Shown here: positions 18,714 through 28,024 of the stretch, piece after piece
How the letters are laid out: each line of letters opens with the position of its first letter
Position numbering within the stretch: the first letter of the stretch is position 1
Assembly: GCF_014199595.1 (NCBI RefSeq)
Contig: NZ_JACHNX010000021.1
Coordinates: forward strand, 1 to 55,137
Length of the DNA stretch: 55,137 nt
Origin: Sphingomonas yabuuchiae
GTDB lineage: Bacteria > Pseudomonadota > Alphaproteobacteria > Sphingomonadales > Sphingomonadaceae
Direction: 5' to 3'
Translations under genes and position numbers: made by a program
Notes under the pieces: model-generated
What the model was told of the DNA's origin: nothing
Seen by the model: only the letters and a program-made list of their open reading frames with translations
Database searches by the model: none

Positions 18714-19748
18714 TCAGAAAATGCGGTAGCGGACCGGGCGGATCGACAGGGACTGTCCTGCGGCTGCCTCCTCCGCGACGGGCAAGTCGAAGGTGAGAGG
18801 CTCGGCGATACCGGCAAGCTCGGCCGTGATCCGGCGGGACCGACCGATGGGGCGGCTCGCCAATACGGTGACGGGCAGTGCGTCGGCAGCGCCCGACTGC
18901 GCCAGCTCGACATCGTGCGGGCGGATATGGATTTCGCCCCCGCCCTGCCCGCGCGCTTCGTCGGGCACGGTCGCCAGCCCGTCGCCGATGATCGCCGCGC
19001 CGTCGCGGCGCGTCACGGGCAACCGGTTGGTTTCGCCGATAAAGGACGACACGAAGGCGGTGGCAGGTGCGCTCTGCACCTCGGCGGGCGTGCCGATCTG
19101 CTCGATCACGCCGCCTCGCATCACGACGATGCGGTCGGCAATCTCCAGCGCCTCTTCCTGGTCATGCGTCACGAAGATCGAGGTCAGCCCCGTCTCGTCA
19201 TGGATGCGCCGGAGCCAGCCGCGCAAATCCTTGCGCACCTGCGCGTCGAGCGCGCCGAACGGCTCATCGAGCAGCAACAGGCGCGGCTCGATGGCAAGCG
19301 CGCGGGCCAGCGCCACGCGCTGACGCTGCCCACCCGACAGCTGCGCGGGGTAACGGTCGCCCAGTTGCGGCAGCTGGATCAGTTCCAACAGCTCCGCGAC
19401 CTTCGCGGCAATCGCGGCCTTGGCGGGCCGGTCACGCCGTTTACGGACCGTCAGGCCGAAAGCGATGTTGTCGGCGACGGTCATGTGGCGGAACAGCGCG
19501 TAATTCTGGAACACGAAGCCGATGCGGCGCTCGGCGGCGGGCGTCCCCGTCATGTCCTGCCCGTCGAAGAGGACATGCCCCTCATCCGCAAAGTCCAGCC
19601 CGGCGATGGTCCGTAACAGCGTGGTCTTGCCCGACCCCGAGGGGCCGAGCAGCGCCAGGAACTCACCGGGCTTGGTCTCCAGGGTGACACGATCCAGCGC
19701 GGTGAACCCGCCAAAACGGCGGGAGATATTGTCGACGACGATGCTCAA
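18714..19748 (-). CDS. cysA: Sulfate/thiosulfate ABC transporter ATP-binding protein CysA
   Basis: ATPase that powers sulfate import through CysT and CysW. With the TTG start at 19748, which overlaps the cysW stop (TTGA), the protein has 344 residues. The Walker A motif GPSGSGKTT is at 35-43, the signature [15 protein letters not shown] near 140, and Walker [13 protein letters not shown] near 160. A C-terminal TOBE-like domain contains [11 protein letters not shown]. An upstream ATG at 19784 would overlap cysW by 40 bases and is less likely. It is last in the sulfate operon. Confidence 0.93.
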   Translation of the reverse strand: MSIVVDNISRRFGGFTALDRVTLETKPGEFLALLGPSGSGKTTLLRTIAGLDFADEGHVLFDGQDMTGTPAAERRIGFVFQNYALFRHMTVADNIAFGLTVRKRRDRPAKAAIAAKVAELLELIQLPQLGDRYPAQLSGGQRQRVALARALAIEPRLLLLDEPFGALDAQVRKDLRGWLRRIHDETGLTSIFVTHDQEEALEIADRIVVMRGGVIEQIGTPAEVQSAPATAFVSSFIGETNRLPVTRRDGAAIIGDGLATVPDEARGQGGGEIHIRPHDVELAQSGAADALPVTVLASRPIGRSRRITAELAGIAEPLTFDLPVAEEAAAGQSLSIRPVRYRIF

Positions 19749-20590
19749 TGCGCGGCTCCCGCCCGGTGGATGCCGAAACGCCATTCCAGCACGGTCTTCA
19801 CTCCCAAGGTCACCAGCGCGAGCGAGGCGAGCAGAGACGCCACCGCAAACGCGCCGACAAAGTCATATTCATTGTACAGGATTTCGACGTGCAGCGGCAT
19901 GGTGTTGGTCAGCCCCCGGATATGCCCCGACACGACCGACACCGCGCCGAACTCGCCCATCGCTCGGGCGTTGCAGAGCAGCACCCCGTAAAGCAGCCCC
20001 CAGCGGATATTGGGGAGCGTGACATGCCAGAAAATCTGCCACCCATTCGCGCCCAGAGAGCGCGCCGCTTCCTCGTCGTCGCGGCCCTGCTCGGCCATCA
20101 GCGGGATCAGTTCGCGCGCCACGAAGGGGAAGGTCACGAACACCGTCGCCAGCACGATGCCGGGCACCGCGAAGATGATCCGCATCCCATGCTCGGTCAG
20201 CCACGGCCCCAGCCATCCTTGCGCCCCGAACAGCAGGACGAAGATGAGGCCGGACACCACCGGCGACACCGAAAAAGGCAGATCGATCAGGGAGATGAGC
20301 AGGCTTTTTCCACGGAAATCGAACTTGGCGATGGCCCAGGACGCCGCCACCCCGAACACCGCGTTGATCGGCACCGAGATGGCCGCCACCAGCAGGGTCA
20401 GGCGGATCGCCGCCAGCGCATCCGGGTCGACCAACGTTTCGAAGAAAACGCTCCAGCCCTTCGCAAGAGCGCCAGCGAAGACCATGACCAGAGGCAGGAA
20501 CAGGAACAATGCCAGAAACAGAAAACCGACACCGATCAGCGCCCGCCGCGCCCAGGGGCTTTCGATGGTCGTAGGGTTGGAGTTGCTCAT
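19745..20590 (-). CDS. cysW: Sulfate ABC transporter permease CysW
   Basis: One of the two membrane channels of the sulfate importer. The 281-residue protein has about six membrane segments. The EAA loop with [21 protein letters not shown] docks the ATPase. The ATG at 20590 overlaps the cysT stop (ATGA), and its own stop overlaps cysA, so the operon is fully coupled. Confidence 0.94.
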   Translation of the reverse strand: MSNSNPTTIESPWARRALIGVGFLFLALFLFLPLVMVFAGALAKGWSVFFETLVDPDALAAIRLTLLVAAISVPINAVFGVAASWAIAKFDFRGKSLLISLIDLPFSVSPVVSGLIFVLLFGAQGWLGPWLTEHGMRIIFAVPGIVLATVFVTFPFVARELIPLMAEQGRDDEEAARSLGANGWQIFWHVTLPNIRWGLLYGVLLCNARAMGEFGAVSVVSGHIRGLTNTMPLHVEILYNEYDFVGAFAVASLLASLALVTLGVKTVLEWRFGIHRAGAAH

Positions 20591-21417
20591 CGCGTTCCCC
20601 GCTTGGCGCGCCACGCCTGGAGCAGATTGACGAACAACAGCATCGCGAAGGACAGGACCAGCATCACGCAGGCGATCGCCGTCGCACCATTATAGTCGAA
20701 CTGCTCCAATTGGGTGATGATCAGCAGCGGCGCGATCTCCGACTTGAAGGGCATGTTGCCCGCGATGAAGATGATCGATCCATATTCCCCCACCCCCCGC
20801 GCAAAGGCGAGTGCGAAGCCGGTCAGCAAAGCAGGGGCAATGGCGGGCAGGATCACCCGGCCAAAGGTCTGCACGCGAGAGGCGCCAAGCGTCGCGGCGG
20901 CCTCCTCCACGTCGCGACCCAGATCGGCGAGCACCGGTTGAACGGAGCGAACAATGAATGGCAAACCAATGAAAACAAGGGCAATCGTCACGCCCAAGGG
21001 CGTATAGGCGACCTTGATTCCAAGCGGCGCGAGCAGCGACCCGACCCAGCCATTTTCCGAATAGAGCGACACCAGCGCGATGCCCGCCACCGCCGTCGGC
21101 AACGCGAAGGGCAGGTCCACCGCCGCGTCGATCAGCTTCTTGCCCGGAAACTCATAGCGGACAAGGATCCAGGCGATCAGCAGCCCGAACACCGCATTGA
21201 TCGCCGCCGCCGCCAGCGCCGCGCCGAAACTCAACCGATAGGCGGCCAGCGCGCGCGGCGACAACCCGACTTCGGCAAAGCCTTCCCAGCCCATGCCCGC
21301 CGCCCGGATGACGAGCGCCGACAACGGGACGAGCACCACCAGCCCCAACCAGAAGATGGTCATGCCCATGGTCAGGCCGAAGCCCGGCAGCGCCGAGCGG
21401 CGCTTCGTCCGCAACAC
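20587..21417 (-). CDS. cysT: Sulfate ABC transporter permease CysT
   Basis: Partner channel to CysW. The 276-residue protein has a GTG start six bases after the sbp stop. About six membrane segments surround the EAA-type loop VEEAAATLGASRVQTFGRVILP. A central DLPFALPTAVAGI stretch is typical of sulfate permeases. Confidence 0.94.
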   Translation of the reverse strand: MLRTKRRSALPGFGLTMGMTIFWLGLVVLVPLSALVIRAAGMGWEGFAEVGLSPRALAAYRLSFGAALAAAAINAVFGLLIAWILVRYEFPGKKLIDAAVDLPFALPTAVAGIALVSLYSENGWVGSLLAPLGIKVAYTPLGVTIALVFIGLPFIVRSVQPVLADLGRDVEEAAATLGASRVQTFGRVILPAIAPALLTGFALAFARGVGEYGSIIFIAGNMPFKSEIAPLLIITQLEQFDYNGATAIACVMLVLSFAMLLFVNLLQAWRAKRGTR

Positions 21418-21422
21418 CGCGA

Positions 21423-22454
21423 TCAGCGCCGCTTGGCCTGGCCGCCATAAATGGCGTCGAATACCCCACCATCCGCGAAGAACCGCTTCTGCGCCGCTGC
21501 CCAGCCGCCGAAGTCCTGGATCGTCACCATATCCAGTTTCGGGAAGGTCGCGGCATGCTTGGCCAGCACCGCCAGATCGCGCGGGCGATAGAAGTTACGC
21601 GCGGCGATCTCTTGGCCTTGCGGCGTGTAGAGGAACTTCAGATACTCGGTCGCGACCTGTTCGGTACCATGCGCCTTGGCATTGGCATCGACCACCGCGA
21701 CCGGCGGTTCGGCCAGGATCGAGATGGAGGGCACCACGATGTCGAACTTGCCCGCGCCCAGTTCCTTTTCGGACAGCAAAGCCTCATTTTCCCAGGCGAT
21801 CAGCACATCGCCCAGCCCCCGCTCGACAAAGGTCGTCGTCGCCCCGCGCGCGCCTGAGTCCAGCACGGGCACATGGGCATAGAGGTCGGCGACATATTTC
21901 TGCGCCGCCGCGTCCGAACCACCCGCCTTCTTGCCATAGGCCCAGGCCGCCAGGAAGTTCCACCGCGCGCCGCCGCTCGTCTTCGGGCTCGGCGTGATGA
22001 CCTGCACGCCCGGCTTTACCAGATCGGCCCAGTCGCGAATGCCCTTCGGGTTACCTTTGTGGACCAGGAACACGATCGTCGAGGTATAGGGCGCGCTATT
22101 GTCGGGCAGACGGCTCTGCCAGTTGGCGGGCAGCAGCTTGGCCCGCTCGGCGATCGCGTCGATGTCATAGGCCAGCGCCAGCGTCACCACATCGGCGGAC
22201 AGCCCGTCGATCACCGAGCGCGACTGCTTGCCCGACCCGCCATGGCTCATGCGGAACGACACGGTCTTGCCGGTCTTGGCCTGATAATCCTTGGCGAAGG
22301 CGGCGTTGACATCCTTATACAGCTCACGCGTCGGATCGTAGCTGACGTTCAGCAGCTCGACCGAGCCCTTGCCGTTGCCCCCGCCCGAACAGCCGGACAG
22401 ACCGACCGTACCGATCATCAATGCGGCCATCATGGCCGGAAATGGTGCTCGCAT
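21423..22454 (-). CDS. sbp: Periplasmic sulfate-binding protein (lipoprotein)
   Basis: Captures sulfate for the ABC importer. The 343-residue precursor has a hydrophobic leader ending LSGC with the lipobox Cys at residue 22, so it is probably lipid-anchored. The family blocks [21 protein letters not shown], and [14 protein letters not shown] line the anion site. The ATG at 22454 puts the leader at the N-terminus; an upstream extension reads no family sequence. It is first gene of the operon, with a palindrome 32 bases upstream. Confidence 0.94.
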   Translation of the reverse strand: MRAPFPAMMAALMIGTVGLSGCSGGGNGKGSVELLNVSYDPTRELYKDVNAAFAKDYQAKTGKTVSFRMSHGGSGKQSRSVIDGLSADVVTLALAYDIDAIAERAKLLPANWQSRLPDNSAPYTSTIVFLVHKGNPKGIRDWADLVKPGVQVITPSPKTSGGARWNFLAAWAYGKKAGGSDAAAQKYVADLYAHVPVLDSGARGATTTFVERGLGDVLIAWENEALLSEKELGAGKFDIVVPSISILAEPPVAVVDANAKAHGTEQVATEYLKFLYTPQGQEIAARNFYRPRDLAVLAKHAATFPKLDMVTIQDFGGWAAAQKRFFADGGVFDAIYGGQAKRR

Positions 22455-22485
22455 CTGGATCCGTCCCTTTCGTTTCGGCGCGTAA

Positions 22486-22508
22486 CCTATCTCGATCCCC
22501 CCGATAGG
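22486..22508. promoter_or_regulatory. Candidate operator upstream of the sulfate operon
   Basis: CCTATC (22486-22491) and GATAGG (22503-22508) form a perfect inverted repeat with an 11-base spacer, 32 bases before the sbp start. It may bind a regulator of sulfur uptake; which one cannot be read from the sequence. Confidence 0.4.
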
Positions 22509-22662
22509 AAATGCCGTAAAGCTTGGGACGCACAAAGCCCTGCTTTTGCTCCCTCGATCCGGACAGAAGCTCGGTTCGACCCCGTTCGGCCTTGTATCGG
22601 CGGGGCACAAGGCCGATCTCCGGCCCGCATTCGACCCCCTTACCCTTTCCGAAAGGACCCAT

Positions 22663-24102
22663 ATGACCGCCCAGCAAGTTGATGTAAAAACCGGCCTTTA
22701 TATCGGCGGCGAGTGGCTGGGGCCGGAGGGGCGCGATACCCAGGCGGTATTGAACCCGGCAACCGGCCAGTCACTGGGCGAGCTGCCGCTGGCGACCGCC
22801 GCCGACATGGAACGCGCGCTGGAGGCCGCCGCGCGCGGGTTCGAGCAGTGGCGTAAAGTCGCGCCGCAGGAGCGGGCCGCCGTTCTCCACCGCACTGCCG
22901 CCCTGGTCCGCGAGCGCGCCGAGGAGCTGGCGCGACTCGCGACGCTGGAGGAAGGCAAACCGATCGTCGAGGCGCGCGGCGAAGTCGCCGCGACCGCCGC
23001 CCTGCTCGATTTCCATGCAGGGGAAGCGGTGCGCATCTATGGGCGCGTCCTGCCGCGTCCCACCGGCACCCGCTCGCTGGTGCTGCACCAGCCGGTCGGT
23101 CCGGTCGCGGCCTTCTGTGCCTGGAACTTCCCCGTGATGAACCCGGTGCGCAAGATTTCGCCCGCCATTGCGGCGGGTTGCTCGGTCATCCTGAAGCCGA
23201 GCGAGGAAACCCCCGCCAGCGCCATCGCGATCATGCGCTGCTTTCAGGATGCGGGCCTGCCCGGCGATGTCGCGCAGCTGGTCTTCGGCGTACCCGATGC
23301 GGTGTCGCGCCACCTGCTCGCCTCGCCGGTCACCCGCAAGCTCAGCTTCACCGGGTCGGTGCCGGTCGGCAAGCATCTGCTGAAGCTCGCCGCCGATACG
23401 GTGATGAAGTCGACCATGGAGCTGGGCGGTCATGGCCCGGTGCTGGTCTTCGACGATTGCGATCTCGACAAGACGCTCGACCTGCTGGTCACCCACAAGT
23501 TCCGCAATGCGGGCCAGGTCTGCGTCGCCCCCACCCGCTTCCATGTGCAGGAGGGGATTTACGAGCGCTTCGCCAAGGGCTTTGCCGAACGCGCCGCCGC
23601 CCTGAAGATCGGGGACGGGCTATCGAATGATACGCAGATGGGGCCGATGGCCAATCCCCGCCGTCCGCAAGCGATCGGCGCGATGATCGATGACGCCGTG
23701 CGGAACGGCGCGCGCAAGCTGACCGGTGGCGAAGTCAAAAGCGGGGACGGCTTCTTCTTCTCCCCCACCGTGCTGGCCGATGTCTCGCTTGATGCGCAGG
23801 CGATGAACGAAGAGCCGTTCGGCCCGATCGCGCTGATCCGCCCCTTCGCCACCACCGAGGACGCGATCGCCGAGGCCAACCGCCTGCCCTTCGGCCTGGG
23901 GGCATATTGCTTCACCGAGAATGGCCGCCGCCAGAACCAACTCGCCGACGAGATCGAGGCGGGCATGGTCGCGATCAATACCGTCCGCCTCAGCTGGGGC
24001 GATGCGCCCTTTGGCGGGGTCAAGGAAAGCGGCTATGGCTCGGAAGACGGGCCCGAGGGCATCGCCAACCACATGATCACCAAGGCGGTTCACATCGCCT
24101 GA
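22663..24102 (+). CDS. NAD(P)-dependent aldehyde dehydrogenase (succinate-semialdehyde type)
   Basis: Oxidises an aldehyde to the acid; closest in style to succinate-semialdehyde dehydrogenases (GabD-like). The 479-residue protein has the N-terminal IGGEW block, cofactor motif [12 protein letters not shown], catalytic Glu in MELGGHGP, and catalytic Cys near residue 287 in [12 protein letters not shown] chose the ATG at 22663 because [18 protein letters not shown] fits the family. It is divergent from sbp and convergent with hxlR; no metabolic partner is adjacent. Confidence 0.88.
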   Translation: MTAQQVDVKTGLYIGGEWLGPEGRDTQAVLNPATGQSLGELPLATAADMERALEAAARGFEQWRKVAPQERAAVLHRTAALVRERAEELARLATLEEGKPIVEARGEVAATAALLDFHAGEAVRIYGRVLPRPTGTRSLVLHQPVGPVAAFCAWNFPVMNPVRKISPAIAAGCSVILKPSEETPASAIAIMRCFQDAGLPGDVAQLVFGVPDAVSRHLLASPVTRKLSFTGSVPVGKHLLKLAADTVMKSTMELGGHGPVLVFDDCDLDKTLDLLVTHKFRNAGQVCVAPTRFHVQEGIYERFAKGFAERAAALKIGDGLSNDTQMGPMANPRRPQAIGAMIDDAVRNGARKLTGGEVKSGDGFFFSPTVLADVSLDAQAMNEEPFGPIALIRPFATTEDAIAEANRLPFGLGAYCFTENGRRQNQLADEIEAGMVAINTVRLSWGDAPFGGVKESGYGSEDGPEGIANHMITKAVHIA

Positions 24103-24115
24103 TAAAAGAATGGGG

Positions 24116-24481
24116 TCAGGCCCGCGCGCGATAGGCCGCGCGGGCCGCCTCCACTTGTGGCTGATGCGTGTCCGCCCAGCCGATCAGCGCCCGCATCGGC
24201 ACCAGGAACGACCGGCCCAGATCGGTCAGGCTATACTCCACCCGTGGCGGCACCTCCGCATAGACCGTCCGCTCGACGAACCCGTCCTCCTCGAGCCGCC
24301 GCAGCGTGCGGGACAGCATCTGTTTCGATACATCGCCGATCCGCCGCAATAAGACGTTGAACCGCAACGTTTCCGGCTCCAGCGCGGCGAGGACCAGCAG
24401 GCTCCACTGATCGCCGATCCTGTCGAGCACGTCGCGGATCGGGCATCCACCCTCCCCGCTCAACGCCGTGGTCACATTCAT
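24116..24481 (-). CDS. HxlR-family transcriptional regulator
   Basis: The 121-residue winged-helix protein has the HxlR hallmark Cys in GGCPIRDVLDRIGDQWSLLVL. LRRIGDVSKQMLSRTLRRLEE is the recognition region. It probably senses redox or electrophile stress and represses the divergent reductase gene. The ATG at 24481 sits inside a 16-bp palindrome; another ATG at 24532 with nearby GGAG would add 17 residues, so the start is uncertain. Confidence 0.85.
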   Translation of the reverse strand: MNVTTALSGEGGCPIRDVLDRIGDQWSLLVLAALEPETLRFNVLLRRIGDVSKQMLSRTLRRLEEDGFVERTVYAEVPPRVEYSLTDLGRSFLVPMRALIGWADTHQPQVEAARAAYRARA

Positions 24482-24486
24482 GTGAC
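24471..24486. promoter_or_regulatory. Palindrome over the hxlR start
   Basis: GTCACAT and ATGTGAC are perfect 7-bp arms separated by two bases. They cover the ATG at 24479-24481, so binding there could block transcription of the regulator if its promoter is upstream. Confidence 0.4.
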
Positions 24487-24535
24487 CTGGTCCCTGTAAA
24501 ATGACGTCTTGTGGTGCGGCGGCGCTCTGCATAGC

Positions 24536-24562
24536 TCCACGGTCTATAAAGTGGACCGTGGA
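24536..24562. promoter_or_regulatory. Candidate HxlR operator in the divergent promoter
   Basis: TCCACGGTC and GACCGTGGA are perfect 9-bp arms with a 9-base AT-rich spacer. The site lies between the divergent hxlR and reductase genes, 11 bases before the reductase ATG. Such placement is typical of HxlR autoregulated operators. Confidence 0.55.
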
Positions 24563-24573
24563 AAGGAAAGACC

Positions 24574-25182
24574 ATGAAGATCGCCCTGATCGGTGCCTCG
24601 GGTAACGCAGGCTCACGCATCCTGAGGGAATTGTCGGATCGCGGCCATGCCGTGACCGCCATCGCGCGCAATGCCGATCGGATCGCCGCCCTGCCCGGCG
24701 TCGCCCCGGTTTCGGGAGATGTGAGCGCACCGGATTCGCTGGCCGAGACGCTGCGCGGGCATGACGCGGTCGTTAGTTCGGTCCACTTCGCAACCACTGA
24801 CGCGGCCGGTCTGATCGGCACCGTCCGCGCGTCGGGCGTGAAGCGTTACCTCGTCGTCGGGGGCGCGGGCAGCCTGGAGATCGCACCCGGCCAGCGCCTG
24901 ATCGACCAGCCGGATTTCCCGGACGCGTACAAGGCAGAGGCGAGCGCCGGCGCCGAATTCCTCGACCTGCTGCGCGGCGTCCAGGACCTGGAATGGACCT
25001 TCCTCTCCCCCTCCGCGATGTTCGTCCCCGGCGAGCGGACCAGCCAATTTCGGCTCGGCACCGACACGCTTCTGTCGAACGAGCAGGGCAGCAGCATCTC
25101 GTTCGAGGACTATGCCATCGCGCTGGCCGACGAAATCGAGCAGCCCCGCCACATCCGCCAGCGCTTTACGGTCGGTTATTGA
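24574..25182 (+). CDS. NAD(P)-binding reductase (atypical short-chain family)
   Basis: The 202-residue protein has a Rossmann fold with the dinucleotide motif GASGNAGSRI at 7-16, then a VGGAGSLE block, and lacks the classic Tyr-x3-Lys. It resembles the YwnB/NmrA-like reductases that often pair with HxlR regulators. GGAAAGGA lies before the ATG. The pairing with hxlR and the shared operator suggests induction by a small reactive compound. Confidence 0.85.
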   Translation: MKIALIGASGNAGSRILRELSDRGHAVTAIARNADRIAALPGVAPVSGDVSAPDSLAETLRGHDAVVSSVHFATTDAAGLIGTVRASGVKRYLVVGGAGSLEIAPGQRLIDQPDFPDAYKAEASAGAEFLDLLRGVQDLEWTFLSPSAMFVPGERTSQFRLGTDTLLSNEQGSSISFEDYAIALADEIEQPRHIRQRFTVGY

Positions 25183-25192
25183 GGGATTTACA

Positions 25193-25222
25193 CAGTCGGG
25201 GCTGCACACGCGGCCCCGACTG
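25193..25222 (+). terminator. Possible terminator hairpin after the reductase gene
   Basis: CAGTCGGGGC and GCCCCGACTG are perfect 10-bp arms with a 10-base loop, 11 bases after the reductase stop. An A-rich, not T-rich, stretch follows, so it is not a canonical intrinsic terminator. Confidence 0.4.
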
Positions 25223-25245
25223 CCAAAAAAATGTCAAAAACCCCC

Positions 25246-25274
25246 TTGGCAGGTCGGACATGCCCGGCTAATAG
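25246..25274 (+). promoter_or_regulatory. Promoter of tRNA-Lys copy 2
   Basis: TTGGCA (25246-25251) and TAATAG (25269-25274) are 17 bases apart. A GTCAAAAA tract precedes and a GCGCCCC discriminator follows, as expected of strong stable-RNA promoters. Confidence 0.55.
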
Positions 25275-25323
25275 CGCCCCACCAGACGGGGACACGCTCC
25301 CCGCCATGCCGCAGACCGGCATC

Positions 25324-25399
<76 letters not shown>

Positions 25400-25501
25400 T
25401 TTTCCAGTAATTGACAAGATATATCGACTCCAATTGGACTCCGATGTGCGATTTGCTTGCCGGACGATGACAGGCTCACCGCGTCGCGTCATTTTGATGG
25501 C

Positions 25502-25981
25502 ATGAACGTCTCACCGCCGAAAACGACCGTCGCGGCGATATGCTTCGTTGCGCTGATCGTCATAGCTGGCGTCGCGGGGTGGCGCGCGATGGAGCGGCGA
25601 CATGTGTCGACCATGCTGAACATCGCAACCTTGCCAGCCTCGGTTACTGACATTGCATGCGCCAGCTTCGGCTTCTCCGATGTGCTGGAACGATGCACCT
25701 TCCGCGCGGCCAGTTCCGACATCAGCGCGCTTTTGCGCGGATATCGCTTCCATACGACCCGCTCCTGCTCCTCCGCAGGACCGGGCGTCGGGGGGCCATG
25801 CCTGGAAACCACGGGACCTGAAACGAGCCATAATTATTGCTGTGGTCCCGCGATCGGCCCGGACTTTCCGATTTCCCACATCTACGTTGCCGAGCCAAAG
25901 GAGTTTGACCACGGCGGCATGGTAACGCTCTTGACCGATAAGAGCCGGACGCGCGTGATGGTCGACCTCTATATCGAGTGA
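25502..25981 (+). CDS. Hypothetical single-pass membrane protein
   Basis: I do not recognise this family. The 159-residue protein has a short N-terminus, one membrane segment (about residues 8-26), and a mostly extracytoplasmic domain with at least six Cys residues (e.g. SCSSAGPGVGGPC, NYCCGP), likely disulfide-bonded. It ends TRVMVDLYIE. The ATG at 25502 places the membrane segment at the N-terminus. It follows tRNA-Lys and stands alone. Confidence 0.65.
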   Translation: MNVSPPKTTVAAICFVALIVIAGVAGWRAMERRHVSTMLNIATLPASVTDIACASFGFSDVLERCTFRAASSDISALLRGYRFHTTRSCSSAGPGVGGPCLETTGPETSHNYCCGPAIGPDFPISHIYVAEPKEFDHGGMVTLLTDKSRTRVMVDLYIE

Positions 25982-26024
25982 CGTATCCCGCGCAGCCAGA
26001 ACCGGTCGCCATGGAGGGCAAAGC

Positions 26025-27671
26025 TTATCGCGATTGCCGCGCCCCCTGCCCCGAAGGCGGCACCGGCGGGGTGGACGACTTCGCATCGCTCACCGCTTCG
26101 TCATACCAGCGCGCCAAGTCTGCCTTCATGCTCCGCAGTGCGTCCGGGTTGAGATAGGTCATGTGCCCGGCCGGATAATAGGTGAAGCGCAGATTGGCCT
26201 GTTGCGCGGGCTCCAGCATCATATGGCCCAGATCGTTCTCGGTGCCGAAGAACGGGGTCGCCATATCGTAATAGCCGTTCATCGACAGCACCTTCAGATA
26301 CGGGTTCGCCCGCATCGCGGCGCCCAGGTCGATCGCGGTGTTCGGGTTGTTCTGCGACCCGTCGGGCGACTTGTGCTTCCAGTTCCAAGTCCAGCCCGCC
26401 GCGTCGCGCGCCGACAGGCGATAGGGCAGATCGGTTTTGTAACCCAGGGTCGACTGAAGATAGTCCTGGAAGGATGCGATATAAGCTCCTGAGATTGCGT
26501 CCGAAGAGGCGTCCGTCTCCGGCCGCTCGCCCGCCGCGTCGGTGTCGATGCCGAGGTAACGCGAGTCGAACCGACCGACCGTGCGCGCCGAGCCGCGCAG
26601 CAATTCCTTCTGGAAACGCGGCAGGTCGATGCGCAGGTTCGCGCGCTTGATATAGTCGGGCGAGATGCCGATCAGGCGGCTCATCTGCTCGGCGATCTGG
26701 TCGCGCTCCTGCGGCGAGATGCTCTGCCCCTTGGCAAGCGCTGACATATAGGGGCCGACCGCAAAGGCGCGCGCTTGCGCCACCACGGTCGCGACATCAG
26801 CAGGGCGATCGGCCAGGCGATTGTGATACCAGGCGGTCGCGGCATAGCTGGGCAGGTAATTGAGATAGACCTGGTCCAGCCCCGGCTGGCGATAGCCGTA
26901 ATTCATGATCGAGCTGAGCAACACGACGCCGTTCAGCGCCATGCCCTTTTCCTGCAACTGATAGGCCAGCGCCCCCGAGCGCAGCGTGCCATAGCTTTCG
27001 CCGAGCAGGAATTTCGGGCTCATCCAGCGGCCATATTTGGTGACATAACGCTGGATCGCGCCCGCAAAGACGTCGACATCCTCGTCGACGCCGTAAAATT
27101 GCGCGGGCTTCATATCGCCCAGCGGTCGCGAATAGCCGGTGCCGATCGCATCCAGGAACACCAGGTCTGTCTTGTCGAGCAGCGAGTCCGGGTTCGGTCC
27201 GACATCATAGGGCGCGGGCCGCACGAACTCCGGGCTGGTGGTGCGGATGCGGATTGGCGCGAACGAGCCCATGCGCAGCCAGAAGGACGGCGATCCCGGC
27301 CCGCCATTATACAGGAAGGTCACCGGCCGCTTGGTGCCGGGCTTGGTGCCGTCAAGCGTATAGGCGGTGTAGAACATCGAGGCGGTCGGCTTGCCCTCGA
27401 TATCCCGCACGGTCAGCGTGCCCGCCGAAGCGACATAGGGATAAGCGCGGCCATTAATCGTCACGCTGTCGCGATGGCGGACCTCGGTTTCCTCCAGCGG
27501 CGCGCGCGCCCAGGCGGCCTCCGCCTCGGCCTTGGCGGCTTCGTGATGCGGAGCCTTCTTCTCCCCCTCTTCCTGCGCGGCGAGCGGCGCGGTCATGGCA
27601 GTGGCGGCGAGGAGGAGGGCGAGGCTGTTGCGGATCACGAAGGGCTCACGAATAGGTGACGGAGCTGTCAT
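26025..27671 (-). CDS. Exported S10-family serine carboxypeptidase
   Basis: Cleaves C-terminal residues from peptides, probably in the periplasm or outside. The protein has 548 residues with a signal peptide ending at about TAPLAAQ. The alpha/beta-hydrolase core has the nucleophile Ser near 225 in GESYG, an Asp in NGYYDMATPF, and a His in PAGHMTYL. The NGGPG oxyanion motif appears near residue 121. The start is uncertain: a GTG at 27638 giving MIRNSLALLLAA is also plausible. It lies next to a second exported peptidase. Confidence 0.88.
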   Translation of the reverse strand: MTAPSPIREPFVIRNSLALLLAATAMTAPLAAQEEGEKKAPHHEAAKAEAEAAWARAPLEETEVRHRDSVTINGRAYPYVASAGTLTVRDIEGKPTASMFYTAYTLDGTKPGTKRPVTFLYNGGPGSPSFWLRMGSFAPIRIRTTSPEFVRPAPYDVGPNPDSLLDKTDLVFLDAIGTGYSRPLGDMKPAQFYGVDEDVDVFAGAIQRYVTKYGRWMSPKFLLGESYGTLRSGALAYQLQEKGMALNGVVLLSSIMNYGYRQPGLDQVYLNYLPSYAATAWYHNRLADRPADVATVVAQARAFAVGPYMSALAKGQSISPQERDQIAEQMSRLIGISPDYIKRANLRIDLPRFQKELLRGSARTVGRFDSRYLGIDTDAAGERPETDASSDAISGAYIASFQDYLQSTLGYKTDLPYRLSARDAAGWTWNWKHKSPDGSQNNPNTAIDLGAAMRANPYLKVLSMNGYYDMATPFFGTENDLGHMMLEPAQQANLRFTYYPAGHMTYLNPDALRSMKADLARWYDEAVSDAKSSTPPVPPSGQGARQSR

Positions 27672-27783
27672 CGTTTCGTGTTTCGGTATGGGAAGCAAGA
27701 GGTTGAAGATGCGTCGGGTGATTATCGTACGCGCCGTCCAGCCCAAATGTGCTCGAAGGCTATACTTATGGCCCTAATCCAGA

Positions 27784-27947
27784 CTGTTCCCCGGCGAAGG
27801 CCGGGGTCCAGTTTCCACTTCGGCGCGATGGTGCGATGAATTTGCGTGGGAGGCAAATGGGCACGGATCGCCTTGGCCTCCCACTCGCCGTTTTCATTTC
27901 CCCCTCCGCCTCGAAGAGACTGGGCCCCGGCCTTCGCCGGGGAGCAG
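27784..27947. repeat. Dispersed palindromic element, family B, copy 1
   Basis: The ends are near-perfect reverse complements built on CTGTTCCCCGGCGAAGG and its mirror image at the right end. An inner pair GTGGGAGGC/GCCTCCCAC (27846-27884) would form a second hairpin. A relative lies at 41523-41650. The element occupies most of the 353-bp gap between the S10 and M1 genes; I see no gene in it. Confidence 0.75.
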
Positions 27948-28024
27948 AGGGGTTTAGGTTATTCGTTGGCCTTCGATTTCGATCAGGCTGGGCTGGCGGG
28001 GAGCCACCCCCGCCAGCCCCCATA

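Noticed and set aside
24119..24146. Hairpin GGCCCGCGCG/CCGCGCGGGCC near the convergent ends of the aldehyde dehydrogenase and hxlR
   Set aside because: It lies within the hxlR coding end (Ala/Arg codons) and has no T-run.
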